Of a stretch of DNA of 64,000 bases, positions 56,029-64,000 are shown one piece after another. The notes beneath the pieces were generated by a model. It was not told where the DNA came from. It was given only the letters and a program-made list of their open reading frames with translations, and made no database searches. How positions within the stretch are numbered: the stretch's first letter is position 1; every line of letters starts with the position of its first letter. The position numbers and the translations under genes were made by a program. Source of the DNA: Odiellus spinosus (taxonomy: Eukaryota > Arthropoda > Arachnida > Opiliones > Phalangiidae); NCBI GenBank assembly GCA_963920705.1, contig OY987225.1, forward strand, positions 17,501,492-17,565,491, in the 5' to 3' direction.

Positions 56029-59000
56029 GACAAGAGTCCATGTTTAATCTTTTTAAAATTTATTTTTAGGATATCTTTCACCTACAGCTTACTTCTGGGA
56101 ATCTGACTGAAAACATCAATAAACTGATGCCTTTTGCGGGTGTGTACTGATTGGTTTTATCCCTAAAACTTTGTATCAATACAGCCATTATAAATACAAT
56201 AATTATGATAAGCTATCACGCTGGCCTCAACACCTTTTATCATGAAGAATAGGCTTTAATTTTGTTTAATTATTGTACTTATGCAACCATGAATATCCCA
56301 TATTAATCTCCGGCACGTTAATGGCCATAATAGCCATCAGCAACAGCAGTGTCAACTGCTATAGCTTCTCCTTTAATGATGCTTCCAAGTGAATAATACC
56401 CACCAACACCCTACAATAGAGGTACTGGGTTGAATTCCTCAAAATATTGGTTCTCATCTACACTTTCATTGCCCTTTAAAGGGACTATCTGCTATTTTTA
56501 AATCCCCTTTAAAGTCGCCTCTTTTTCTTGCTTGGCACTTTACCGAAAAAAGTTAGTCTGATCTGAAGAGTTCCTCAAGAACACTAAAAAAGTCTTGGAA
56601 GTCTTGAAGACTACATAAGACACCCGAAAGACTCTTAAGACTAACTTTTGGTAAGGGCAGTAACAAATTGTACAGTACTGTGTGCGTAGTGGAAAATATT
56701 TTGAAAGAGGCAAAGTCCAGAGCAGATATCATAAGTTATTTTTAATAAATTAGGATTAGTAAACTAATGATTAAAACTATCAAAACTCACCAAAAGTTCC
56801 AAGATTAGGCTTAATTTCGAGAAATTTCAAATGGAAAAAATTCCAAACCATGGAATGGATAGCAAGGCGTCAATGCAAACCAATCAACCATAATTTTTTT
56901 TAATTTATTAATTTTACATTTTTAACAATTTTCTTTACTTGAATTTATGTTTTCCGAAATTTGTATTACAAATTATAGATGCTACTAATGTCTTACTATC
57001 ACCAAAAGGTGATAGAAAGTAAAAAGGGCGCCTCTCCCTAAACTACAAGCCTTTAGCTGCAGAGATCCTGAAATAAGAACCAAATACTTACCCCCATCCC
57101 CCCTTATATTTTGGCCAATTTTGTTTTTTCCCATAAGTAGTTCTCCGATTGTAGCGAACATATCAGATGGAAAGGTTTATATTGTCAGTTAGTTTAAAGA
57201 GAAGCATTTTGCATAGGCTTAGTTAAATATGGAAGTCCCGGCCTCGCGCATGTAATTAGGAATTGTGATAATTGTGTGATTGATTAATCTGGTCTAAGGA
57301 AAAATATATTAAATCATATGGAGGCTAAAGTTACTTCGAAAAACTTAATTATTAATATGAATGGCCAGTATAATATACTTTAGAAAACACGAAGATGATG
57401 CGCCTGGTGGCTATTCTACCTTTTTTGCGTTCGTGGCCCAAGTGGATTTACCATAATGATATTTATTTTTGGGACAAAAATATTACAATTATAGTTAATG
57501 TTATTATTTATTTATTTCTTTAAAACTGTAGATTATTAAAATGTATTCACTAGAGAAACTACTTCTTGACGCTGTACTTCTTGGTTGGCATTATAACTGT
57601 TTTTTGGCCTCTTCGCTCATATGTTAGTGCTACGGCACGAAAAGATCTTACGCAAATAAGGGGCGCTGGGAAATATCCCAGCTTCAGAGGGGAGATCAGT
57701 AGTTCTCAATACTACAGGTTCTACACTTGAAGTCCAGTAGCGCCCTTTTTACTATCACTATACATGTATGTTGGCTGTTAATACAGATGTATATATTGTG
57801 TTGTCTGCACTTACATGTAATCTGAAGCGATATGATTTTTAAGGTTTTTAGTTTATTTTAATTATAAATTTTTTAACAATAATTTGTCGTGCTAAGTTGT
57901 GGAAAAATTAAAGTTTTGTTGACTTAAATGATTTGTTGGGCCTTCGTCAATTTGTCAGTAAAATTATCCACATGAGAAATTAATTTTAAGATTTATAATT
58001 AAACAAACTTAAAACCGTAACAATCCGTTACAATCAAATAGTAACTCAATTATTCGTGATTTTAAACATCGCTTTAGAATTTGTGAAGTGCTGACAACAC
58101 TGTATATATATACATTATATAATACAAATTTTCTCCATGTGAAATTTCTCGAAATGGAGTTAAAAGTAACACAAGCGGAGGACGCGTACCCAGTTTGAAA
58201 AACGATACACCCATGTGAGCGTGGTGTGTATGGTGGTGTTGGGAACTACGTAACGCTCATAGTGGCCAAAAAGAGAAACTAAGAAAGTACATTCAATCCG
58301 CAGTCCCAGCTTGTGTCCCTTGAGGCCTAATTTTCTCACCTATCTGATTAAATGAGTACACATTTGTCAAGAATGGAGTACACGTCTGATTAAATCAATA
58401 GAGTGCACGTCTGATTAAATGATTAAATCAATGGAGTACACATTTGATTAAATGATTAAATTGATCATCTATGTGATCAATTAAGTAAACATATGTCTTA
58501 ATACCTTTCAGGTCATGTACAAGTTTCACAAACCCCTCGAAGAACCGAGCTAGATGACGAAGGTGAAATAAACTACACATACATTTTGAATTTGTTTGAG
58601 CAACTCAACTTTAAAGACTATATCGGACTTGAATATAAACCCTCAGGTATTGAAGGCTATTACTTATGCATGTAGAATTGTATATTAAACAAGAGAGCGA
58701 AGTCTATAATACGTAACAAGCCACCCCACGTAACAAACTAAATTTCAATTTAGTTCTGAGAATTTTACTAAAGGAAGAGTCAAATGAAGGTTATGGAGTT
58801 AACTTATTTTTTAAACAATAACTGTGCAAGAAAGCTTTTGATCTTTTTGGTTTTAAAAATATTATAACCTTGTGATATGAGCTTACAATCTTGAAAGGAC
58901 TTCTACAGTTCAATCTGCAAATACAATTTAAGACTCGTTTTCATGAGAGCTATTTTTGCACTCTCTTTGCAAGGGTGGAGCCTAGTCAATAGTTATCTGC

Positions 59001-61191
59001 CTTATAATTTGACCTTGAAAGCCTTTGATGGTGTAATTGCGATCCCTTTAAAGGGAGAATGCAACCTAACGATAAAGTGTTTTTTATCTATTACTTATCG
59101 TTTAAATAGTCCTAAAATTACAAACAAATATTGAACTAGGAATAAATATAAAACAAGCTTAGCTGGATTTTTGGAGATCCTGAACCCCCCTTAAAAGGGT
59201 TATCAAGCAGTGAAATTGATCGACGGCTCTTATATGGGGAATTCAGGATTTCCATGAATTCAGCTAAGAATATTTTCTGGGAAAGTTTATTTCTAGTTTA
59301 ATGTTTGTTTGTAAAAATATTATTGGTGGATTAGGCCTATTTAAACGGTAAGTAATTGATAGGTTGCATTTTCCCTTTAAGGAAAATTGTGTCATTATAC
59401 TCTACAATTCAAAAGCCCATATGCTCTCATACAGACATGGTATTTCAGTAAATTGAAATAGCTAGTAATTCCACTGAGAATTTAACCATTAGTTTTTACA
59501 TGTTAAGAATCCTTGAGTTATAATTCCTATCAAGAATAGATTTTACACAAGAATAATGAAGAGCTATACCTTTGTATGCGTGCTACTTACAATCGGGCGG
59601 AGCCTATGGGGTTCTTAGGCCCCGCCTCCTGTCACGTGCCCAGAAAGTGGTTTTCAGCTCAATATCACTCATGGAAGGCACGAAAAAAATGGAAGCCCAG
59701 TGATGGCTAAACCTCGGCCAATTAAGAAAACCAAATATGACCCTAAATATAAGTATTTTCGTCTATTTCTCTTGTGGAAAGTATTTTGTAAGCAACAAGA
59801 TTCGCAGCCCAGGACTGGGCTGAGATGACCATTTTCAGCGGATCCAATACTACATTTTCTTCAATTGCAGCTTAAACTGCGACGCCGCCGATTACGCGCA
59901 AATTAATGTTTCAATTTGATAGTATGAATCAAGTTGGTTTTTAGTGGTATCAAGAATAGATTTAAGACAAGAATATTGAAACTTCCGTTATAGCTCTAGT
60001 ATAACGCTAATCCCAAACGGGAGGAGCTTGTTATCTTTGACATAATATTCCTTATTATTTACACCCTATCCCAAGCTTTGGGGAATCGGTAGGAAGTAAC
60101 GTCCTCAAAGGGACGTTCGGTTCGAAAGTTATGAATTGCCATCTGCTTCGCTGAATGAAATTTCGGAGATGTTGGTCGATTCAGTCAGTTAAAAAATAAG
60201 TAAAATGTTTATATTTTACTCATTTTCTCGAAATTAAGAATAAAATACCTACTCCTGAGTACAAACTACAGTATTTTACCAGCTAAGTTTCAAAAGATAA
60301 TTGCGATTTAAATGGAATTATTAAACCAGCTACATGCCCAACTCTCTCAGCTGCAATAGATTCCGACACCACGAAAAAAAAAAAAAAAAAACGGCGGGGT
60401 CATGCTCGACTCTTGAGTCTTACTGATCATGGCGCGCCAAGAATTAACCGGGTACGGCGGGGGCATCGCAGTCTAAGCTGCAATTGAAGAAAATGTAGTA
60501 TTGGATCCGCTGAAAATAGATACTTCAGCCAAGTCCTGGGCTGCGAATCTTGTTGAATACTCTCCACAAGAGAAATGGACGAAAATACTTATGTTTAGGG
60601 TCATATTCGGTTTTCTTAAAGCAACTGGCGGCTCTAGAGTTTCTCCTAAATTCCCGCTTTTCTGCTACACGATTACCAAAGGCAGGAGGTAGGGATTTAT
60701 AAGTGTGTGTGGGTCCCATTGGCATTCGTCAGGGAAGAGACTTTCACAGAAGCTCCTCCATAGCCGCCAGTTGGTTTAGTTGGCAGAGGCTTAGCCGTCA
60801 CTAGGCTCAATTTTTTTCATGCCTTCCATGCGTAATATTAAGCAGAAAAACGCTTCTTCTGCACGTGACAGGAGACGGGGCTTAAGTTGCCCATAGTCTC
60901 GGCCCGATTGTAACTAGCGCGCATACAAAGGCATAGCTCTTAAGTATTCTTGTGTTATATCTATTCTTGGTCAAAGCTAACAAGCTTCTCCCATTTGTGA
61001 CTAAAATTATACTAGAGCTATAGCTACAGCGTACGTTTCAATATTCTTGCATTAAATCTGTTCTTGTTCCTTTGTATTGATTTAATAGCAAAAGTAACAA
61101 TTTTTTTATCATTACTAATAAAGATAATTTTTTTTCAGGTCAGTCTGACGTAAGCCTCACCTGGTTGAAGAAATCCAAATTTTGGGGTTAG
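41369..61191 (+). CDS. HYI: Putative hydroxypyruvate isomerase, 8 exons (frame broken in exon 3 as given)
   Basis: Exons: 41369-41564, 44954-45059, 50837-50940, 51007-51082, 53981-54030, 56070-56139, 58512-58646, 61139-61191, all with GT-AG introns and matching phases. Product about 262 residues, the family's usual size, after discounting one extra base in exon 3. It starts MPLKFAANISTLFLE (the human protein starts MAPLRFSANLSWLF). An in-frame ATG at 41345 was not chosen because family members begin at this point. Further family blocks are GFEAVECQLPYE, VLINSFPG, KIHVMAG, GVIEPLAAVVSPQYFL (first catalytic Glu), LLLDIFHLQLTSGNL (metal-site Asp and His), GHVQVSQTPRR and IGLEYKPSG (second catalytic Glu). 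The TIM-barrel enzyme family interconverts hydroxypyruvate and tartronate semialdehyde, although the role of the animal proteins is not settled. No targeting peptide is seen, so it is probably cytosolic. Introns total about 19 kb and are filled with mobile elements. Confidence 0.9.
41686..41808 (+). mobile_element. MITE family copy 5 (123 bp, internally deleted)
   Basis: In HYI intron 1. Both ends are present with TA flanks, but the middle palindromic third is missing. Confidence 0.85.
42230..42419 (+). mobile_element. MITE family copy 6
   Basis: 190-bp form in HYI intron 1, flanked by TT on each side. Confidence 0.9.
42861..42890. repeat. 30-bp perfect palindrome
   Basis: Half-site CCACTATACGCCTGC followed directly by its exact inverse. 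The matching place in the other arm (about 44290-44325) is no longer symmetrical. Confidence 0.95.
43332..43855. mobile_element. TA-target element at the centre of the foldback (524 bp)
   Basis: Ends CAGGGTGTTTCGAAAATGG and its inverse, flanked by TA (43330-43331, 43856-43857). The inverted ends extend about 120 bp, with GAAAATGTTTTATGACAT-like and GTACGGGG-like blocks. Related at the tips to the 201-bp element at 21900-22100. No transposase is seen. Confidence 0.8.
44641..44954. repeat. 157-bp tandem duplication spanning the intron 1 splice acceptor
   Basis: Copies 44641-44797 and 44798-44954 have exactly equal length and both end TTTTAATAATTTTCAGG. The second copy supplies the acceptor used for exon 2. 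The first carries the same acceptor 157 bp upstream. Splicing there would give GGA then TAA, an immediate stop, so it is a decoy. The copies differ at roughly one base in ten, so the duplication is not recent. Confidence 0.9.
45462..45896 (-). mobile_element. MITE family copy 7, split by another MITE
   Basis: Reverse-oriented copy in HYI intron 2 with degenerate right end (TTTAATAAGGGG). The two parts 45462-45562 and 45844-45896 join into the usual element once the insert and one 7-bp duplication are removed. Confidence 0.88.
45563..45843. mobile_element. 281-bp MITE nested in MITE copy 7
   Basis: Ends CAAGGAGGATTAGACAAGG and its inverse, with the inverted match continuing to about 36 bp (AAATGTGGGG). 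Flanked by direct repeats ACGTAAT (45556-45562, 45844-45850), or GACGTAAT if one base is shared. In copy 4 of the host MITE the same site reads GACGTAATGGAAGAC once, which confirms the duplication. 7-8 bp duplications would suit hAT-like enzymes; the class is not proven. Confidence 0.9.
46055..47390. repeat. Inverted repeat pair about 1.3 kb apart (candidate element)
   Basis: Left arm 46055-46101 and right arm 47333-47390 are inverted and share ATGGATTAATCAACYTCACA and GATAATTCTCT. Weaker similarity continues inward around GGTAAAAT...GAGGG. A smaller MITE sits inside. Confidence 0.65.
46248..46560. mobile_element. 313-bp MITE with ~30-bp inverted ends
   Basis: Ends AATAACCCCCTTCGG and CCGAAGGGGGTTATT, continuing with GGGAAGTATGAAAG inside. 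It includes a GC-rich middle. No clear target duplication was found. Confidence 0.75.
48514..48726. repeat. ~213-bp near-perfect hairpin with direct-repeat flanks
   Basis: Arms of about 105 bp meet at 48620 with almost no loop. They share GATCACGGACGGATACTTCG, TGTTTAATACATAATAAAAA and GACCGGAGCCCCTT. The word AAGAGTACCTCAGA occurs at 48458-48471 and again at 48724-48737, overlapping the right edge, and could be a 14-bp target duplication. The hairpin resembles terminal parts of retroelements arranged head-to-head. Confidence 0.85.
48775..48876 (+). mobile_element. MITE family copy 8 (left end lost)
   Basis: Only the middle and right end remain (TCTTGGGGAAGTCTTAAAGA ... CAGTAAGGG). A short inverted repeat ATTAATCT-GGGGCAC...GTGCCCC-AGATTAAT (about 48740-48775) sits where the left end should be. 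Confidence 0.8.
48877..49800. other. HYI intron 2 sequence with no recognised element
   Basis: A minus-strand open frame at 49215-49553 (112 codons) has no known domain and no repeat in this window, so I do not call it a gene. Confidence 0.4.
50070..50147 (+). pseudogene. Truncated start of a second Harbinger-element protein (25 codons)
   Basis: An ATG in good context (GCCATGG) begins MADSNHVAFEKLFVN and stops after 25 codons. Harbinger elements usually carry a second, Myb/SANT-like gene beside the transposase. Position and orientation (facing the transposase fragment) suggest this is its beginning, but 25 residues are too few for proof. Confidence 0.35.
50181..50375 (-). pseudogene. N-terminal fragment of a PIF/Harbinger-like transposase
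   Basis: 64 codons starting MAQLDRNSKIRAA. It has an acidic stretch ESSSDSSDEEIVANLL, then RPKINGYIEDVVHSYSENE, before the frame ends. Harbinger transposases commonly open with an acidic Ser/Asp/Glu segment followed by a RPRIxNYxEDVVPxYSDxEF-like block ahead of the DNA-binding and DDE parts. The catalytic domain is entirely deleted, so the fragment cannot transpose anything. Confidence 0.6.
50837..50940 (+). CDS. HYI: HYI exon 3, carrying a +1 frameshift
   Basis: The exon begins by completing a Lys codon and reads IHVMAGLKTKFVLDK in frame. At the four-A run 50880-50883 the frame slips: read straight on, the peptide becomes RNGRSLH and ends at a stop within the exon. Dropping one A restores EMEEVYIDNLKYAAQVLEK, which matches the family and joins exon 4 in the correct phase. 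All other exons fit in phase; only this one has one base too many. No intron can explain it, since the only GT-AG pair nearby is 14-20 bases apart. Confidence 0.9.
51644..51788 (-). mobile_element. MITE family copy 9
   Basis: Reverse copy, 145 bp, in HYI intron 4. Left end degenerate (CCCTTGCCC), middle shortened. Confidence 0.85.
52036..52405 (+). mobile_element. Diverged solo LTR related to the gag-only element
   Basis: Begins TGTAATGGGTGTCC and ends CAGTTACA, following the LTRs at 23851 and 26116 in order: CCTGCTGGAAAGT, CCAGCGGGACTCCC, GTTGCGAAACTACA, a C tract (about 52127-52135), a TATAAAAAG box, AATCATCTCGTCCTT and a GAAGAAAGGAGAT block. It is well diverged, with no internal region and no clear target duplication, so it is an older insertion in HYI intron 4. 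Confidence 0.8.
52406..53980. other. HYI intron 4 sequence with a short inverted repeat pair
   Basis: AAGAAGTCTGGGAC (about 52702-52715) is inverted at about 52990-53003, and weaker matches extend outward to 52676 and 53013. This may be a ~320-bp MITE. Nothing else is recognised. Confidence 0.45.
54363..54809. repeat. Foldback MITE, ~50-bp arms (447 bp)
   Basis: TTTTTC(G/T)GAATCTACGTTATC and AGAAAAATATCAACTCTT of the left arm (54363-54420) are inverted in the right arm (54753-54809). HYI intron 5. Confidence 0.75.
54848..54949 (+). mobile_element. MITE family copy 10 (102 bp)
   Basis: Both ends present, half of the interior deleted. HYI intron 5. Confidence 0.82.
55195..55615. repeat. Foldback MITE, ~150-bp arms (421 bp)
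   Basis: The left arm carries TTGAATTTTTCACTGTTGCC, CCAATCAG and TAGCGACATCTAGGTGATAA. All three recur inverted at 55487-55615. Arms are imperfect and slightly offset. HYI intron 5. Confidence 0.75.
56001..56028. repeat. Poly-T run (28 T)
   Basis: Homopolymer just upstream of exon 6 (41 bases before its first base). It may lengthen the pyrimidine tract of the acceptor region. Confidence 0.95.
56536..56657 (-). mobile_element. MITE family copy 11 (122 bp)
   Basis: Reverse copy in HYI intron 6, left end degenerate (CACTTTACCG), interior shortened. Confidence 0.82.
57009..57758. mobile_element. 750-bp element with GTGATAG...AAAAAGGGCGC inverted ends, copy 1
   Basis: Left end GTGATAGAAAGTAAAAAGGG and right end CCCTTTTTACTATCAC are inverted apart from three bases. 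The body is non-coding. A second copy begins at 63438 and runs off the window, which confirms the left boundary. HYI intron 6. Confidence 0.8.
58346..58490. repeat. Degenerate tandem repeat of GAGTACAC..TGATTAAAT units
   Basis: Three to four units of about 35 bp with GGAGTACACRTYTGATTAAA, in HYI intron 6 just upstream of exon 7. Confidence 0.75.
59052..59376. mobile_element. TTAA-target foldback MITE, copy 2 (325 bp)
   Basis: Flanked by TTAA (59048-59051, 59377-59380). Ends AGGGAGAATGCAACC and GGTTGCATTTTCCCT. Shares the interior with the copy at 22738-23147 (ACAAACAAATATTRAACTAG, TAGGCCTATTTAAACG). HYI intron 7. Confidence 0.87.
59547..61075. repeat. Composite inverted-repeat structure in HYI intron 7
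   Basis: Block A (about 59549-59900) is inverted at about 60470-60960, and block B (about 59949-60046) is inverted at about 60977-61075. Both blocks begin with a CAAGAATAGATTT-like word. The order A-B...A'-B' is not that of a simple palindrome, so two elements of a shared family probably inserted or rearranged. The arms hold GGATCCAATACTACATTTTC and GAAGGCAYGAAAAAAAT. The right A arm is broken by a TTAA element. Confidence 0.75.
60620..60775. mobile_element. TTAA-target MITE, uninterrupted copy (156 bp)
   Basis: Ends AGCAACTGGCGGCTCTAG and TAGCCGCCAGTTGGT, flanked by TTAA (60616-60619) and TTAG (60776-60779). The other arm of the surrounding inverted repeat (about 59720-59735) lacks the insert and has a single TTAA, giving the empty site. 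Same family as 49805-50701, but without the Harbinger insertion. Confidence 0.87.
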
Positions 61192-62974
61192 AGTAGTTTG
61201 TATAGTTAATTAAAGAATTAAAAATATGTTGAATTGCCTAGTAAAAATGTTTTGCGTTGGCAAATATAAAGATACGTTTGGCTTCATCAACTTTCTGGTT
61301 TAGCGGACATGTCACTGAATTGTCTATTTTCAAAGAGGAGGGGTTTGGAAACATCGTCAGGAAGCCAATGTGGTGAAGGTAAAATTACACAAAAGCTACC
61401 AGTTATAATAATGGCTGGGGTGAAAAATGGGTTTAAATAGGCCATAATATAGACCCTGCTCTGACTAAATTAAGAGTTCACTGGGATCAAAAATTCTATC
61501 ATATACACGAAAAAAGGTCATAATGTCTGGAGAACGATACAGAAAGCGGTACAAAAGGGGAAACTGGGGTTAAAAACAAATATTCCTAAAAGCTAAAGGG
61601 TTTTCTAAGATGAAGACAGTGGGTAATGAGACCTGACAAAGGTTTGAAAATCTTGACAGGAATAGCCGACATAAACAGCCACTATATTTATAAAGCAAAA
61701 GGGGAAAAAGTATACAGCAAATGAATGTTGTGTAAAAAATTAGGGAGATGTGGCTTTCCAAAGAATGTTACGGGTGCCGGTACAAAAGATTCCACGAAAT
61801 TTAATATGTGAAGTAAGCCATTCCAGACAAGAAGATTATTACAGTAAAACCTCGTTATAATGAAATTCTTCCAAATCCCCACTAAAAATACATTAGGCCT
61901 ATCTGAAAAAAAAAAAAAAAAAAAAAAATTATAAAGAAATATTGCTTAAAACGTAACATTTTGATATATCCAGATAATCCAGTTAGATTTCCGGCTGGTT
62001 TTAGCACACGATCGTTGACTATAACGATACTAAACTTAAATCTCGTCTTTTTATTTGCAACCAGTGATCTTCAAACCCATTTTTATAAGTTCTTATTCAG
62101 TAAATCTTATGCTCAATCCAATTAATAGATGCTATGCTCGATGGGGGTAAAACAAATAAACTAACGATTTGTTCATTAGTTGATAAAGAGCCACGAGCTT
62201 GAAAGCTACTTAAGAAAATTTTTTATCGACTTGTATAAAAGTTAATTTTTAAAAATAAAATTCCATGAGTAATTCTTTTATTTAGTAAATGCGGTTTTAA
62301 TATCTACAATATTCCATGGACAATAATAGGTTTGATATTTAAAACAAAGTTTTAGATGTTACGCAGTATGTCTTATAGGGGTTAAACTAAAACATTTTTA
62401 GTCGCTTTACAGAAACATGTGTTTTTTATGCTCATAAGGGGTTAAAGGCTATCATTGAAGTGAATTGATTCTAGTCAGGGACTTGTGGACATAACATTAT
62501 TCTAGTCAAAATTAAAATAAAATCTTTCAAATTGAAGATGTAGAAGCGAAAAATTGTTAAAAAATGGAATATCACAATGAACATCAGTTAAGGAAAGGTC
62601 TCACTTATACATATGTAGTACAAAATATACAGCGGAAGACTTACCCTACAACTTATTACCATTAAAACCATCGATTGACTTTTGCAATTGCAGACAACCT
62701 ATACTTTATCATCAGTCACAGTACATGTATTGATAATAAAATGTTACTCTTTTCGTTATAACCAAATATTTTGTCTGCAAAGCCAAGGCTTAAAAACTAT
62801 AACGAAATTTGAAAATAAGAAACAGAATTTTTATCCCCCCATAATTTCGATTCTAAAGAGATTTTACCGTATAATTTTCTTTGTTGTCTTCCTCATTACC
62901 AACAACTCCATATGACTTTAATATTATTTGAAATTAAATAAACTACACGCAAATCAGTGACTATATTATTTTAA
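61192..62974. other. HYI 3' UTR and intergenic DNA, no further gene recognised
   Basis: The first part is probably HYI 3' UTR. A 23-base poly-A (61906-61928) is too far away to be assigned to it. CAGTAAAACCTCGTTATAAT at 61843-61862 resembles a pogo/Tigger-type terminus, but I found no partner end. Confidence 0.4.
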
Positions 62975-63328
62975 TCAAACAGTGATTTTTTTTTTTTTTT
63001 TTTTTTTTTTAATAACTTTAATAACTTTCTTAGAATTAAAGGAAGTTGTAGTTTTGGAAGAGGAAGCTGTTGAATTTGAAACAACAGGGTGGTGGGCAGC
63101 TTGTTTATATGCTAGTTCAATTAGTTTACCATAATAATCTAAAAAAAATGAGATTTTAATGAATTTGATTGACAATGTTGTCCATGAAACTTGCGATAAA
63201 CTTACCATAGGTACTCTCGACTGAAAATTTTTCATAGTAGCGGTACCAGCTTTAGTCTTAGAATAATAAATTCCAAGTATTTATCCTCCAAGTGAGGTTC
63301 CGTTTCGTGACACAATCCCTTTAGCTTT
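62975..63328 (-). CDS. Candidate two-exon 3' end of an unidentified gene
   Basis: On the minus strand, exon 63206-63328 (acceptor TTTTTAATAG) is followed by a 67-bp intron with GTAAGT and TTTTTTTTAG ends, then by exon 62975-63138. Across that junction one frame reads WYRYYEKFSVESTYDYYGKL and then IELAYKQAAHHPVV, and ends in a Ser/Thr-rich and Lys-rich tail (partly coded by a poly-A run) before TGA. Earlier in the first exon a different frame reads CHETEPHLEDKYLEF and IILRLK, so a one-base shift would be needed to join them. Amino-acid content and canonical splice signals argue for a real gene, but I do not recognise the family. A chance reading remains possible. Confidence 0.4.
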
Positions 63329-63437
63329 CTATTAAAAACAGGGAATTTTAAAATGACCTTGAATGTAGATATAGCGAATTGGAAACCTACTCATTTTCCG
63401 ACTCTATTTCTTTATTTTCTTAAGTGCCACCAAAAGG

Positions 63438-64000
63438 GGATAGAAAGTAAAAAGGGCGCCTCTCCCTAAACTACAAGCCTTTACCTGCAGAGTTCCTGAA
63501 ATATGGAGAGCAAAATACTTACCCCCATTCCCCCCTATGTTTTGGCCAATCACGAGGACTCTAACCTCACAGGTCCTCACTACAATATCGATTTTTTTTC
63601 CTCTCCCGTAAGTAGTTCTCCGATTGTAGCGAACCTATCGGCCGGAAAGGTTAATATCGTCTGCTAGTTTACAGAGAAGCATTTTGCATAGGCGGTTAAA
63701 CATGGAAGTCCCGACCTCGGGGAAGTGATTAGGAATTGTGTTAATTGTGTGATTGATCAATCTGGTCTAAGTAAAAATATATTAAATCTTATGGAGGCTA
63801 AAGTTACTTTGAAAAACTTAATTATTAATACGAATGGCCAGTTTAATATACTTTAGAAAACATGAAGATGATGCGCCTGGTGGCTATTCTAGCTTTTTCC
63901 ATTCGTGGCCCAAGTGGATTTACCATAAGGATATTTATTTTTGGGACAAAAATATTAAAATTCTAGTTTATGTTATTAAGTTTTTTATATTTATTTCTTT
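63438..64000. mobile_element. Copy 2 of the 750-bp GTGATAG-ended element (cut by window end)
   Basis: Follows copy 1 (57009-57758) closely from its left end, including GGGCGCCTCTCCCTAAACTA and GATGATGCGCCTGGTGGCTA. It has an extra ~45 bp near 63548-63592 absent from copy 1. Confidence 0.85.

Noticed and set aside
61843-61862. Possible pogo/Tigger-type terminus CAGTAAAACCTCGTTATAAT
   Set aside because: No inverted partner end or TA-flanked boundary was found nearby.

Overview
This is an AT-rich, intron-bearing eukaryotic genomic window, most likely from an invertebrate and probably an arthropod. There are no bacterial-style operons. The recognisable host genes have GT-AG introns, and most of the sequence is transposable elements: LTR elements, CR1/Jockey-type LINEs, a Penelope-like fragment, hAT, PIF/Harbinger-like, TTAA-target and TA-target elements, and foldback MITEs. 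Host genes are few. The last exon of a Tax1bp3/TIP-1-like PDZ protein lies at 11553-11663 (+). A putative hydroxypyruvate isomerase (HYI) gene is spread over eight exons from 41369 to 61191 (+). Two unidentified candidate exons lie on the minus strand near the right end (62975-63328). Layout, left part. Positions 1-5665 match 15478-21142 at a constant offset of 15477 with no difference seen where compared. Both copies carry a decayed Jockey-like LINE. The left copy ends at a 17-bp minisatellite next to an LTR-like sequence on the minus strand. Next come an ~82-bp tandem array split by a 280-bp solo LTR (target duplication CTGAT), the PDZ exon and several MITEs. Middle part. At 23851-26593 there is a complete LTR element (AGAC duplications) whose only protein is a Gag-like zinc-knuckle protein, so it is non-autonomous. 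A nearly complete CR1-group LINE with two intact ORFs occupies about 29499-34858 on the minus strand. A 1467-bp hAT-type element (8-bp duplication ATCTCAGA) lies at 36078-37544, followed by a Penelope-like GIY-YIG fragment at about 38270-38660. Right part. The HYI introns, from 66 bp to 5.8 kb, hold a ~2-kb foldback, nested MITEs, a Harbinger-like element inside a TTAA element, and hairpins. Two of the nested insertions can be verified inside the window because an empty site is present in a paralogous copy. One MITE family with ends like CCCTTACC...GTAAGGG occurs at least 11 times. Two points affect the HYI gene model directly: exon 3 contains one extra A that breaks the frame, and the last 157 bp of intron 1, including its splice acceptor, are tandemly duplicated. 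I saw no CRISPR array, tRNA, rRNA or prokaryotic defence or metabolic cluster. The unusual content is transposon biology and gene-structure anomalies.
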